Positions 1-8,247 of a stretch of 64,000 bases of DNA are shown here, in pieces; within the stretch, counting starts at the first letter, position 1; each line of letters begins with the position of its first letter. Source of the stretch: Methanosarcina siciliae T4/M (lineage in GTDB: Archaea > Halobacteriota > Methanosarcinia > Methanosarcinales > Methanosarcinaceae). Both the position numbers and the translations under genes were made by a program. The stretch is taken from assembly GCF_000970085.1 (NCBI RefSeq), contig NZ_CP009506.1, positions 1,550,001 through 1,614,000 on the forward strand, in the 5' to 3' direction. The notes beneath the pieces are model-generated. The model saw nothing but the letters and a program-made list of their open reading frames with translations. It did no database searches and was not told the DNA's origin.

Positions 1-180
1 CATTTCAATGCACCCGAACTTTATTTTAATGTTGAAATCAAAGGGGACTTTAAGGCCCCTCTTGTTTCCAACCTTCTGCCCGTTATAGTGATATCCATCC
101 TTTTGTTTGTAGTGCTTACGATCACGACCCGGGGTGAGAAGAAAACCCTTTTCAGGTTCAGTTCTCAAATATGGCCTTGA
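1..180 (+). CDS. C-terminal end of a membrane protein (partial, probably broken)
   Basis: An open frame enters from the left edge and stops at 180. Its 59 residues end in one hydrophobic helix (roughly residues 27-46, LLPVIVISILLFVVLTI core), followed by a short basic tail (TTRGEKKTLFRFSS) and an abrupt stop. Membrane proteins normally continue after such a tail, so I suspect truncation or a frameshift, but the bulk of the gene lies outside the window. Family not recognised with confidence. Confidence 0.45.
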   Translation, partial: HFNAPELYFNVEIKGDFKAPLVSNLLPVIVISILLFVVLTITTRGEKKTLFRFSSQIWP

Positions 181-511
181 ATACGATTCTATTTATGGAG
201 ATTCTGGAGATCCAGTCCCTGAACATGATATTAAGTACTATTTTAACACAGAAGAACATCCCGTTTTTTTATAAATTCTGAATTATATTTAAGTTCTGAG
301 TTGTTGTAATAATCTGAAAGAAAGATTCAAATACGATAATACAAATCGAGTCAGCTACCATTATAGTATATGCCTTAAAGTTATCGAATGCAGCCAAACG
401 TGAATGATCTCTTATTATTCGGATAATGTAATAATTATGATAATAACTTACTCGATAATTATAAAATGTTAGGTATTTTTGCCGTCTAAGAGGGGGGAAC
501 CTGAGGGGAAT
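181..511. other. Intergenic, AT-rich leader of the first kinase
   Basis: No credible gene. The DNA is AT-rich. Runs such as TTATTATTCGGATAATGTAATAATTATGATAATAA (given here in pieces: TTATTATTCGGATAATG then TAATAATTATGATAATAA) at about 413-447 contain short inverted TTAT/ATAA motifs and could hold the promoter of the downstream kinase. No terminator or RNA gene recognised. Confidence 0.4.
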
Positions 512-3244
512 ATGAACACAAAAGTGGAGCAATTTCCGACAAATAACCCTAATCCTGTTCTCAGTGTTGGAAAGGATGGTACTGTTCTTTACTCAAATGA
601 GGCCGGTGAGCCCTTATTGCATGAGTGGGGCGTGGAAATAGGAGGAAAACTACCTTCAACTTTCGGAGATCTTGTGCAAAGGGTAATTTCCCTAAACAGA
701 CCCGAAAAAACGGAAGTAAAAACAGAGAAAAAAGTATACCTGGTCACGTTTCATCCCTCAACTGAAGAAAAACACGTAAACATTTACGGCTTCGATATAA
801 CTGACCAGAAAAAGCTTGAAGAAAGGGTCCGTATTAAGGAAAAACAGAACGACATTCTCTACAAGATAGGAAAAGCCGCTCTTGAATACGAGAACCTGCA
901 AAACTTTCTGGATGAGAGTGTAAAGCTGATTGCAAGTATACTTGAACTGGAGTACTGTAAAATTTTGGAACTTATACCCGACGGAAATTTCCTGTTAAGG
1001 GCTGGGTTCGGATGGAAACACGGACTTGTAGGAAGAGCTATTGTTGAAGGGGAAAAGGAGTCACAGGCAGGGTACACCTTGCTTTCGAGGACGCCTGTGG
1101 TCGTGGAAGACTTTGAAGAGGAAAGCCGCTTTAAGAAACCAGAATTACTGAGAATGCACGAAGTTAATAGCGGAGTAAGTGTTGCAATCGGCAGTACTGG
1201 AAAAACATTTGGAGTACTTGGTGTCCATTCCAGGAAAAAAAGGAAGTTTACATCAGATGACACTTACTTTCTCAGTTCAGTAGCTTTTTTAATTGCACAG
1301 GTAATCGAACGCAAAAAAGCAGAAGAAGCCTTGAAAGAGGCATACGACAGTTTAGACGAAAAAGTCCATGAGCGTACAGAAGAACTTGAGATAGCTTATA
1401 ATTCGTTGAAAGAAAGCGAAAAAAGTCTTGCAGAAGCTCAAGAAATGGCTCATATTGGAAACTGGGAACGGGACTTTGCAAGCAATGAATTTCATTGGTC
1501 TGATGAAGTGTATCGGATTTTCGGACTTAAGCCTCAAGAGTTTGAAGTAAATTATGGCTTATTTTTAAGTTACTTACACCCAGATGATCAAGATTATGTT
1601 AATAATGCCGTTAAAGAGGCATTAAACGGAAAGCCCTTTGACATTGATTTCAGGATAATTCTAGCCAATGGCGAAGAGCGCATAGCCCATGCTAAAGGTG
1701 AAGCTGTTTTCGATGAGAAAAATAATCCTGTCAGGATTAGAGGGATAACTCAAGATATAACAGAGCATAAGAAAGCTGAAGAGAAAATTCAGACACTGGC
1801 AAATGCTGTGGAGTCGTCAACTGATGCTATCATCACTAAGTCCCTTGATGGCGTTATTACAAGCTGGAATAAGGGAGCAGAGCAGGTTTATGGTTATTCA
1901 GCAGGAGAAGTCCTGGGAAAGCCCATGTCCGTCCTTGAACCGTCCACATTAACCGGTGAAACCGAAAAATTAAGTGAAATGATTAAACGAGGAGAAAAGA
2001 TCCACAATTATGAGACTTCAAGGTTAAGAAAAGACGATACGATAATAAATGTTTCAATAACTCTTTCTCCGATTTTTGACCTATCTGGAAAGCTGATTGC
2101 TATTTCAGCTATTGCCAGAGACATAACTGAAAGAAAAATAGCAGAAGAAAAACTTCGAGAAAGTGAGGAAAAGTACCGCAACATAGTCGAAACCTCTAAC
2201 GAAGGTATATACCTGGTGGACAACGAAGCTAAAATTATTTACGTCAATAAGATAATGGAAACGTCGGGATATACTCTGGAAGAACTTATCGGTAGACCCA
2301 TATGGGACTTTATTAGTGAGGAAAGCAGGCCTGTTGCCAGAAGGAGTTTTGAAAAGAGGCGGCAGGGCGTCGATGATAGTTATGAATTGAAGTTAGTACG
2401 TAAGGATGGTTCATTTATTTGGGGACTTGTAAGCGCTAAATCTCTTTTTAATAAGGAAGGTAGGTTTATGGGTTTTCTTGGCATGCTGACTGACATCACC
2501 GAGCGCAAAAAAGCTGAAGAAGCTCTGGCGAGTCTTGAAACTGCCCGTAAAAAAGAAATCCATCATAGAATTAAGAATAACCTTCAGGTAATTTCCTCCC
2601 TTCTGGATCTTCAGGCAGAACAATTCAGAAACCGGGAGAATATTAAGGATTCGGAAGTTCTGGAAGCCCTCAGGGAAAGCCAGGACAGAGTAACATCCAT
2701 GGCTTTGATACATGAAGAACTGTATAGGGGAGGAGGTTTCGAAACACTAAATTTTTCTCCGTACATTCAGGAACTTGCCGAGAATCTTTTACTGACATAC
2801 AGCCTTGGAGATACCGAGATCACCCTAAGTACGGATCTGGAAGAGGATCTTTTCTTTGATATTGATACTGCAGTCCCGTTGGGAATGATTGTCAATGAGC
2901 TTGTTTCCAATTCCCTCAAGCATGCATTTCCTGACAGAAGGAAAGGAAAAATCCGAATTAAACTCAGTCGAGAAGAAAACGAAGAATGTATGAAAAACAT
3001 AACCGGAGAATGTAAGAGCACCAGCTTCACTCTTACTGTTTCAGATGATGGCGTCGGCATTCCTGAAAATCTTGATATTGAAGAGCTTGATAGTCTTGGA
3101 TTTCAGCTTGTAACTTCCCTTGCAGACCAATTGGATGGGGAGTTTGAATTGAAAAAGGACAATGGAACAGAGTTCACTATGAGATTTACAGTGACAGAAA
3201 AAGATAAGCTGGACCAGGCCGACTTAAGGTCACAGGAAAATTGA
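512..3244 (+). CDS. Multi-PAS/GAF sensor histidine kinase (HisKA_2 type), kinase 1
   Basis: Cytosolic sensor kinase of about 910 residues, expected to autophosphorylate a histidine in response to a ligand or redox signal. In order: a short N-terminal PAS-like segment (NPNPVLSVGKDG), a GAF domain (about 130-265), a coiled coil, three PAS domains (about 305-675) each closing with the D-I-T-E-R-K linker, the HisKA_2 phosphoacceptor HHRIKNN (His about 684), and a HATPase with N box NELVSNSLKH and G box DDGVGIP. No membrane segments. ATG 512 is preferred over an upstream TTG at 479 because GAGGGG sits just before it and kinases 3 and 4 align there. The C-terminal ~340 residues closely match kinase 2. 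No response regulator is adjacent; the partner is unknown. A tRNA-Leu remnant follows the stop by about 50 bp. Confidence 0.9.
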   Translation: MNTKVEQFPTNNPNPVLSVGKDGTVLYSNEAGEPLLHEWGVEIGGKLPSTFGDLVQRVISLNRPEKTEVKTEKKVYLVTFHPSTEEKHVNIYGFDITDQKKLEERVRIKEKQNDILYKIGKAALEYENLQNFLDESVKLIASILELEYCKILELIPDGNFLLRAGFGWKHGLVGRAIVEGEKESQAGYTLLSRTPVVVEDFEEESRFKKPELLRMHEVNSGVSVAIGSTGKTFGVLGVHSRKKRKFTSDDTYFLSSVAFLIAQVIERKKAEEALKEAYDSLDEKVHERTEELEIAYNSLKESEKSLAEAQEMAHIGNWERDFASNEFHWSDEVYRIFGLKPQEFEVNYGLFLSYLHPDDQDYVNNAVKEALNGKPFDIDFRIILANGEERIAHAKGEAVFDEKNNPVRIRGITQDITEHKKAEEKIQTLANAVESSTDAIITKSLDGVITSWNKGAEQVYGYSAGEVLGKPMSVLEPSTLTGETEKLSEMIKRGEKIHNYETSRLRKDDTIINVSITLSPIFDLSGKLIAISAIARDITERKIAEEKLRESEEKYRNIVETSNEGIYLVDNEAKIIYVNKIMETSGYTLEELIGRPIWDFISEESRPVARRSFEKRRQGVDDSYELKLVRKDGSFIWGLVSAKSLFNKEGRFMGFLGMLTDITERKKAEEALASLETARKKEIHHRIKNNLQVISSLLDLQAEQFRNRENIKDSEVLEALRESQDRVTSMALIHEELYRGGGFETLNFSPYIQELAENLLLTYSLGDTEITLSTDLEEDLFFDIDTAVPLGMIVNELVSNSLKHAFPDRRKGKIRIKLSREENEECMKNITGECKSTSFTLTVSDDGVGIPENLDIEELDSLGFQLVTSLADQLDGEFELKKDNGTEFTMRFTVTEKDKLDQADLRSQEN

Positions 3245-3291
3245 TAAAAGAAGTTTGAAATTGACAAATTAATCTAAAAAATATTCCGGAT

Positions 3292-3340
3292 GCAAGAGGT
3301 GCGATTCGAACGCACGAATTCCCGTGAAACCGTATTCTAA
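3292..3340 (-). pseudogene. Degenerate 3' end of tRNA-Leu (fragment 1)
   Basis: Positions 3292-3322 match the 3' end of the intact tRNA-Leu at 20931 with about two mismatches, including the T arm GTGCGATTCGAACGCAC. Identity then fades through the variable arm and is lost before the anticodon stem. It lies about 48 bp after the stop of kinase 1. This is not a functional tRNA; it looks like an attachment-site scar or a carried-over tRNA end. Confidence 0.7.
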
Positions 3341-3447
3341 GTTTTCTTATAGAGGCTTACAGGTATCCAGAAGTTTATTTTTCTTTTCTCTTCGGACATG
3401 CATCCGGAATTAAATTTTTTAATATGTAGTTGTGTACTTTTTGGACC

Positions 3448-4896
3448 TTAACCTACGAATTGGAAATTTTCGAATTGCCACGGATCGGGATCGTGTTTCA
3501 CGGCTGGATTTTCTTTGAAATGTATTTTGCGATTTTTAAGCGGGGTCCAGTCCGATGGTGTGGAAATAAATTTCCCTAGATACGGTTTGGCAATATCAAG
3601 GACAAAATCATGAGGCAGGTCCTCAGGGGTTTTAATGCCTTCTCGCGGGTTTTCAAGCATCCAGAGTACGGCAGCAACAACGCCTGCAGCTACCTGAAGC
3701 GTAGTGGCATTCTGACCTGGAGCAAGGGCTCTGGTTTCTTCAATGCTCAATGCGCTTCCGGTCCACCAGGAATTATAGGAATGGCCCATCAGGAGCGCCC
3801 CCATTATATCTTCGCCGGACACGATCTCGTTTGTCATTATCCTGAGTCTGGGCTGAAGCTCATAGTTCCTGCCCCGCAATTCGCAAAGAGAGGAGAGGGT
3901 ATCATGACATGGCATGTAGGCATAATGTACGGTAGGCCTGTAGACCGCCTCACCATCTTCCCTAACAGTTAACAGTTTTGAAAGGCCGTATGATTCGCCG
4001 TGACGGATCACCATACCTACGATTTCTTCATCCGGTATCCACGATCTTACCCATGTATTCATGCCCATCTGGGGCAAGAAGATCACATTTTTCGGTTCGT
4101 AAGGCGGCATATGCGCGAGGGGAGGTGATTTGTTCTCATGTGTTCCCCAGGCTATTTCGACAGGAGCGGTTCCTTCTTCCCTCAATCCTTCAATGCTCCA
4201 TGTCCCTACAAATTCATCAACTTCCTTTGCCCTGTTTGCGACTTGAGTATCCCGCTCGCTACAATGGATCACCCTGACTCCCAGTTTCTGAGCCAGGCGG
4301 GCAAAATCCCTGTTCTTTGCAAGGAGGGTAATTTCCTGTTCATCCTCGGGAGAGACTTTCTTATCTTCACAGGTGCGGGTGGCAATATCCAGCAAGCCCT
4401 GCTTCACAAAATGAGTTATCAGGCCCGGATTTGCGCCATGGTCAACAACAGCAGTCGGTGAATCTTTCCAATCACGGGAAAGTTCACGCAATTTCATTTG
4501 CCTTAAATAAAGAGATTTTTCCAATAGACTCCTGGTCAAAAAATCCTCTGTAGGATCCCATACTTCAACCGAAGTGTTAACGTACAGTACATTATGATTA
4601 TGGCACCACGTAAGGATGTCATTGGCATCGATATTCCATGAAAGATCAATGATCAGACCTTCATCTTCCATGTATTGTGACAAAACTTGATCCAAATTTT
4701 TAGGGTTAATCTTTTCACAGACAAATCTTAATCCTTGATTAGTATACTTTTTCAGAGCCTTTGATTTGTCTTCAAAATCGATCAGGGTAATGTTTTCCAT
4801 CGGAACATCGAGTTTATCCAGCAAAAGGGGGAGGGTACATTGCGAAACTGATCCATAACCAATAACGAGGATTTTATTGGAAAACTTTTTTTTCAT
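3448..4896 (-). CDS. hss: Homospermidine synthase
   Basis: Bacterial-type homospermidine synthase, 482 residues, NAD-dependent, which makes sym-homospermidine from putrescine by aminobutyl transfer in the cytosol. Seen: an N-terminal dinucleotide-binding loop (VIGYGSVSQ near residue 10), the saccharopine-dehydrogenase-like fold, and the family stretches NTSVEVW, DHGANPGLI, NTWVRSW and GHSYNSWW. The ATG at 4896 is preferred over a TTG at 4938 because the Rossmann strand then begins close to the start as in the family. It stands alone, antiparallel to kinase 1, inside the kinase-rich accessory block. Polyamines of this type are reported in some methanogens (established knowledge, from memory). 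Family assignment is firm; the substrate is inferred. Confidence 0.85.
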   Translation of the reverse strand: MKKKFSNKILVIGYGSVSQCTLPLLLDKLDVPMENITLIDFEDKSKALKKYTNQGLRFVCEKINPKNLDQVLSQYMEDEGLIIDLSWNIDANDILTWCHNHNVLYVNTSVEVWDPTEDFLTRSLLEKSLYLRQMKLRELSRDWKDSPTAVVDHGANPGLITHFVKQGLLDIATRTCEDKKVSPEDEQEITLLAKNRDFARLAQKLGVRVIHCSERDTQVANRAKEVDEFVGTWSIEGLREEGTAPVEIAWGTHENKSPPLAHMPPYEPKNVIFLPQMGMNTWVRSWIPDEEIVGMVIRHGESYGLSKLLTVREDGEAVYRPTVHYAYMPCHDTLSSLCELRGRNYELQPRLRIMTNEIVSGEDIMGALLMGHSYNSWWTGSALSIEETRALAPGQNATTLQVAAGVVAAVLWMLENPREGIKTPEDLPHDFVLDIAKPYLGKFISTPSDWTPLKNRKIHFKENPAVKHDPDPWQFENFQFVG

Positions 4897-5398
4897 AGAA
4901 TTCGTAAACGCAAGGCATAGATATAACTTTTCTCCCAAAAACGACTCAACTTATAAAAATATACATGAAAGTATAAGACTGAAAAGATAGTCATCCTGCA
5001 TATTCTTAAAAAATCTGAACAGGATTCCTCCCGGTTATAACACATCTTATTAAAACTTTTTGTTTTTATTCCAATTCTGATTAAGTTTTACAGGCTTATC
5101 AGGACTGCATTCCAAAATCTGGACCACGGGTTAAGAGATATTCTTAACAAAACATATAGGGTGTAAATGTGAAAACTGAATCTCTTAATTAACCTGTTTC
5201 AAAATTAGATATCGTTACAGGAGCTTTTTAGGAAACAAATATCATGCGGGCGTTTAATATGTGCGTGTATTGTGCAGGTATAAAAAGAAGAAATCGATCA
5301 TGGATAAATTGCCGGAGAGGTGTGGGAGAAAGGGTAGTGCCATAAGTTACAAAATTACCCTCTCATCTTACGTTTGTTTTATGAAAAATAACAGATTT
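4897..5398. other. Intergenic region, nothing recognised
   Basis: About 500 bases between two minus-strand genes. AT-rich without a convincing ORF, tRNA or strong hairpin. The part next to 4896 should hold the promoter of the homospermidine synthase gene. Confidence 0.35.
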
Positions 5399-6469
5399 TT
5401 AAGTACTACCACCAGTACTTACGGTCAAGATCTTTTCATTCCTTTCAAGTTCATTTATTATTCTGAGCGCATCTATTTCCCAAATCGCGTTCTTAGCCTC
5501 GTCTCTAAGGAGAATATCACAATAGACAGACTTTTTCACTTGAAGACCATTTTTCTCTAACATTGCAAGGAAATTCTTATCTTGAGTAGCTTGTTCAGTT
5601 ACTGTAATTATATAATGATCTTCTTTTTTGATATCGGGAAATATAGGGGCAGTCCAATCTATTTCTCTCTTTAACTCGTTTCTTATATCCACTATTTTAT
5701 CTTCATCTACAGATATGTAATATTTATCTTCAAAGTAGTCAACGTTATAATCTATACTATAATTCATGGTCATATTATAGTTTTCAAGAATTGCTTTAAC
5801 TTCAGATTCAGTAGTTCCGTCCTCAAATTCGACAAATAAATCAGTTATTCTATTATCTTGATCTACAGTCAAAATATTCTCATTCATTTTAAGCTTGTAT
5901 TCTATTTTTGGGATATCTTCTTCAGGATTCCAATCCGTATATGCATCTTTAAAGTGCATAAAACAATACACGGACTTTTTCACCTGAATGTTATTTTTTT
6001 CAAGTAGTCCGGGGAAAGTTTTGTCCTGGATAGCTCTTTCAGTTACCGTCAACGTATAATTATTTCCTTTTTTAATAGGGATGGTCAGGTTTATCTCATC
6101 TATTAAATCCTCTATATCTGTCAATTTATTTTTATCTAAGGTTATATAGTATCTACTTGGCAAAAAGTCAGAATTGTAGTTCTCAACACTATAGTTTACA
6201 TGTAAGTTGGTATTTTCAAGGGTTGTTTTTACTTCCTGTTCCGTAGTCCCTTCTTCAAATTCTACAAATAAGCCAGATACTCTTGCTTCTTGAACTGACG
6301 CTTTCGAATCTACCGGTGTTTCCATATCACTTTTCATGCTAGTGTTAGCTTGTGTCCTTGCATCAACTTGCATGTTTGTGTTAACTGGCATACCCGTAAT
6401 AAATAGCCAGAGTAATACAAGGACTAAAACAATGACAAAAACAACAATTCCTTTGTTGACTTTATTCAA
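5399..6469 (-). CDS. UPF0228 family membrane-anchored protein with two repeats
   Basis: A 356-residue protein that I recognise as the Methanosarcina-specific UPF0228 family, of unknown function. One N-terminal membrane helix (about residues 8-27) is followed by a Thr/Ser-rich linker and two copies of a ~130-residue domain (about 85-205 and 215-345). Both copies carry LFVEFE-GTTE-EVK near the start, a RYYIT/KYYIS strand in the middle and QVKKSVYC near the end. With the N-in anchor the domains should face outside. The gene stands alone between long non-coding stretches. ATG at 6469 gives the helix a proper MNK start. The repeated domain and the single Cys per copy are visible; any role in binding is not. 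Confidence 0.75.
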   Translation of the reverse strand: MNKVNKGIVVFVIVLVLVLLWLFITGMPVNTNMQVDARTQANTSMKSDMETPVDSKASVQEARVSGLFVEFEEGTTEQEVKTTLENTNLHVNYSVENYNSDFLPSRYYITLDKNKLTDIEDLIDEINLTIPIKKGNNYTLTVTERAIQDKTFPGLLEKNNIQVKKSVYCFMHFKDAYTDWNPEEDIPKIEYKLKMNENILTVDQDNRITDLFVEFEDGTTESEVKAILENYNMTMNYSIDYNVDYFEDKYYISVDEDKIVDIRNELKREIDWTAPIFPDIKKEDHYIITVTEQATQDKNFLAMLEKNGLQVKKSVYCDILLRDEAKNAIWEIDALRIINELERNEKILTVSTGGST

Positions 6470-7299
6470 ATCACCACCCCTTCAAAAAATGAGGAGTTTT
6501 AAGTTCTCACATATACGCGATAATCTTCTGAACTCCATAAATTCCTCTTATCGAACCCTTTATAAATTTTCTGTGCAAATTCTCTAACAATCTGTTTTTC
6601 TGAATTTCTTCAAGTCTGGGATCATACGTAAAGGTCAATTGTTAGATAGTCTGGCTAGAAACTTTATATGTGAGTGCTAGACTGCGACCGTACTTTGTAT
6701 TTTTATAAAATTCAAAACTAACACAAAATAAAAATCACTGGGCCAATATTGTACTGGTTTATAGTATTTTTTAAACCCCGAGGCTGGTACAATTTCACCC
6801 CTCTTTCCCCTAAGGGGCGGTAAATCATTCCATTTTTCAATGTTCGCCAAAAACATTCCGGACTTCATCACATCAAAACTTTTTCTCGTTCTTACTTCGA
6901 ACAAAAAACGACTAACTTCCCGAATTCCGGCATTTTTCACCAAAAACAGCTACTTATCCAAGAAATTAGCGAATATAAGGCTGACTGCCAGCCGTTCTTA
7001 TTCCTGGTAATGTCGGCTGTTCCTCAACCTTTGACAAAAATAGGTCTATTTCTTTTGGATCTTTTTTCAACTTTTACTGCCGAAATCGGAAAAGCAATAC
7101 ATCTATATACCATTGATCAGATGCTTTCCTGCTCTCAAGGCTCTTTCAGGATTTTGCTATTACACGCAAATAAAAGCGAAAAAGAGAAATCGTATTAGAT
7201 TTGTTGCTTTTTTATTAATCTCACAAATTAAAGGTGTATTTTTGAATGAGTTGGACGTTAACTGACCAAACAGTAACCTTAATCTCAATATTGGTATAA
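6470..7299. other. Long non-coding stretch
   Basis: About 830 bases with no gene I can support. An 88-codon minus ORF (6677-6943) has no ribosome site and an unlikely composition. Small hairpins are visible, such as GGCTG-ACTGC-CAGCC near 6981 and the CCCCTAAGGGG palindrome near 6810. Confidence 0.35.
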
Positions 7300-7653
7300 G
7301 TTATAATTGTAAATAAGCAAATATCAAGCACGAAGAACCGTGAAATAGACCTTAAAGTGCATCAACAACGTAAAGAACAGTATACTAAATTAATACCTCT
7401 GCTTATTAAAATATTTGTATTAGTTAATAATTCAAAAGAGCAACTTGATCCAAAAAGTATTTTTAATCAAGATGATTGGCTTGACTGCCAACTTGGAATG
7501 TCAATGTATGCATCAGAAGAAGTGCTGGAGGCATATACAGATATGATGGATATATTGAGACAGAAAAGTGAACCTCCGGGTATGATTAATAGAAGGCTTG
7601 GCGATTTAATTTTAACGATGAGAAAAGAAGTGGGCTTTAAAGATAGTAACTAA
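7300..7653 (+). pseudogene. Truncated small protein, 5' end missing
   Basis: The frame is open from a TAA at 7297 to a stop at 7653. A GTG at 7357 would give 98 residues (HQQRKEQYTKLIPLLIKIF... ending GDLILTMRKEVGFKD). The residues before the GTG (KNREIDLKVHQ) continue the same charged helix, and the ending resembles the C-terminal part of small membrane-anchored proteins that finish in a L-x-x-x-R-K-D/E-x-G-x-K-D motif. I infer that the N-terminal membrane half has been lost. No Shine-Dalgarno is visible. It could still be expressed as a short protein. Confidence 0.45.
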
Positions 7654-7660
7654 AGATAGT

Positions 7661-7681
7661 AACCTGACAAGTCGTCAGGTT
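7661..7681 (+). terminator. Perfect 8-bp hairpin after the truncated gene
   Basis: AACCTGAC, loop AAGTC, GTCAGGTT form a perfect 8-bp stem eight bases after the stop. A tandem duplication of a 13-base unit (TAAAGATAGTAAC) lies just before it. It may act as a transcript end or mRNA stabiliser; no long U tract follows. Confidence 0.4.
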
Positions 7682-8247
7682 CTTAGTCCCTTCATTACTG
7701 ATGTAGACGACCCTAAATATGATCAATATTTAAGGTAAACAAAACGGATACAAAATATGTTTTTGAGAGCTGTCGACTGTGGAACAAAGTTATCAAATTA
7801 AACCACTACGATACGATTAAACCTATTTTGAGCTTTTTTTAATGTACATTTGTACTGTTGAGCCTAAGATATTTACAGAAAAATTGGCACACTGCCAAGC
7901 CTTTTTGTTTTAAAATTGAAGTTATGGAAAAGATGTATATGTAATGCATGAAAAATGGAAAGCAGTAAATTCCACCTATTGCATATTAACTCATCCAAAA
8001 AAAATTGTTTTATTTTTTGAACTTTCTTTGAGGAAGGTTCTCAGGCATAAAAAATACGGACTTATTCCAGTAAATCTAGCAGATAAGATATTTATCCGAT
8101 TATTTCTATATAAAAAAGTCCGTATATAAGTATCAAATTATAATAGTTGCTTTTGTGAATAAATTAAAACTGATAGAATTTGAACGCTTAGATAATTGAA
8201 CGCTTAGATAAAGCAAAAATATTGAGGTAGATTTTGACTCTTTATCC
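7682..8247. other. Intergenic with a 16-bp tandem repeat upstream of kinase 2
   Basis: No supported gene; a 61-codon ORF at 7944 lacks a ribosome site and any recognisable features. TTGAACGCTTAGATAA occurs twice in direct tandem at 8180-8195 and 8196-8211, 36 bp before the kinase 2 start. It could be a binding site or a slippage product. Confidence 0.5.

Noticed and set aside
6677..6943. 88-codon minus-strand ORF
   Set aside because: No ribosome site, starts and ends in non-coding DNA, composition unlike neighbours.
7944..8129. 61-codon plus-strand ORF
   Set aside because: No ribosome site or recognisable feature; AT-rich chance frame.
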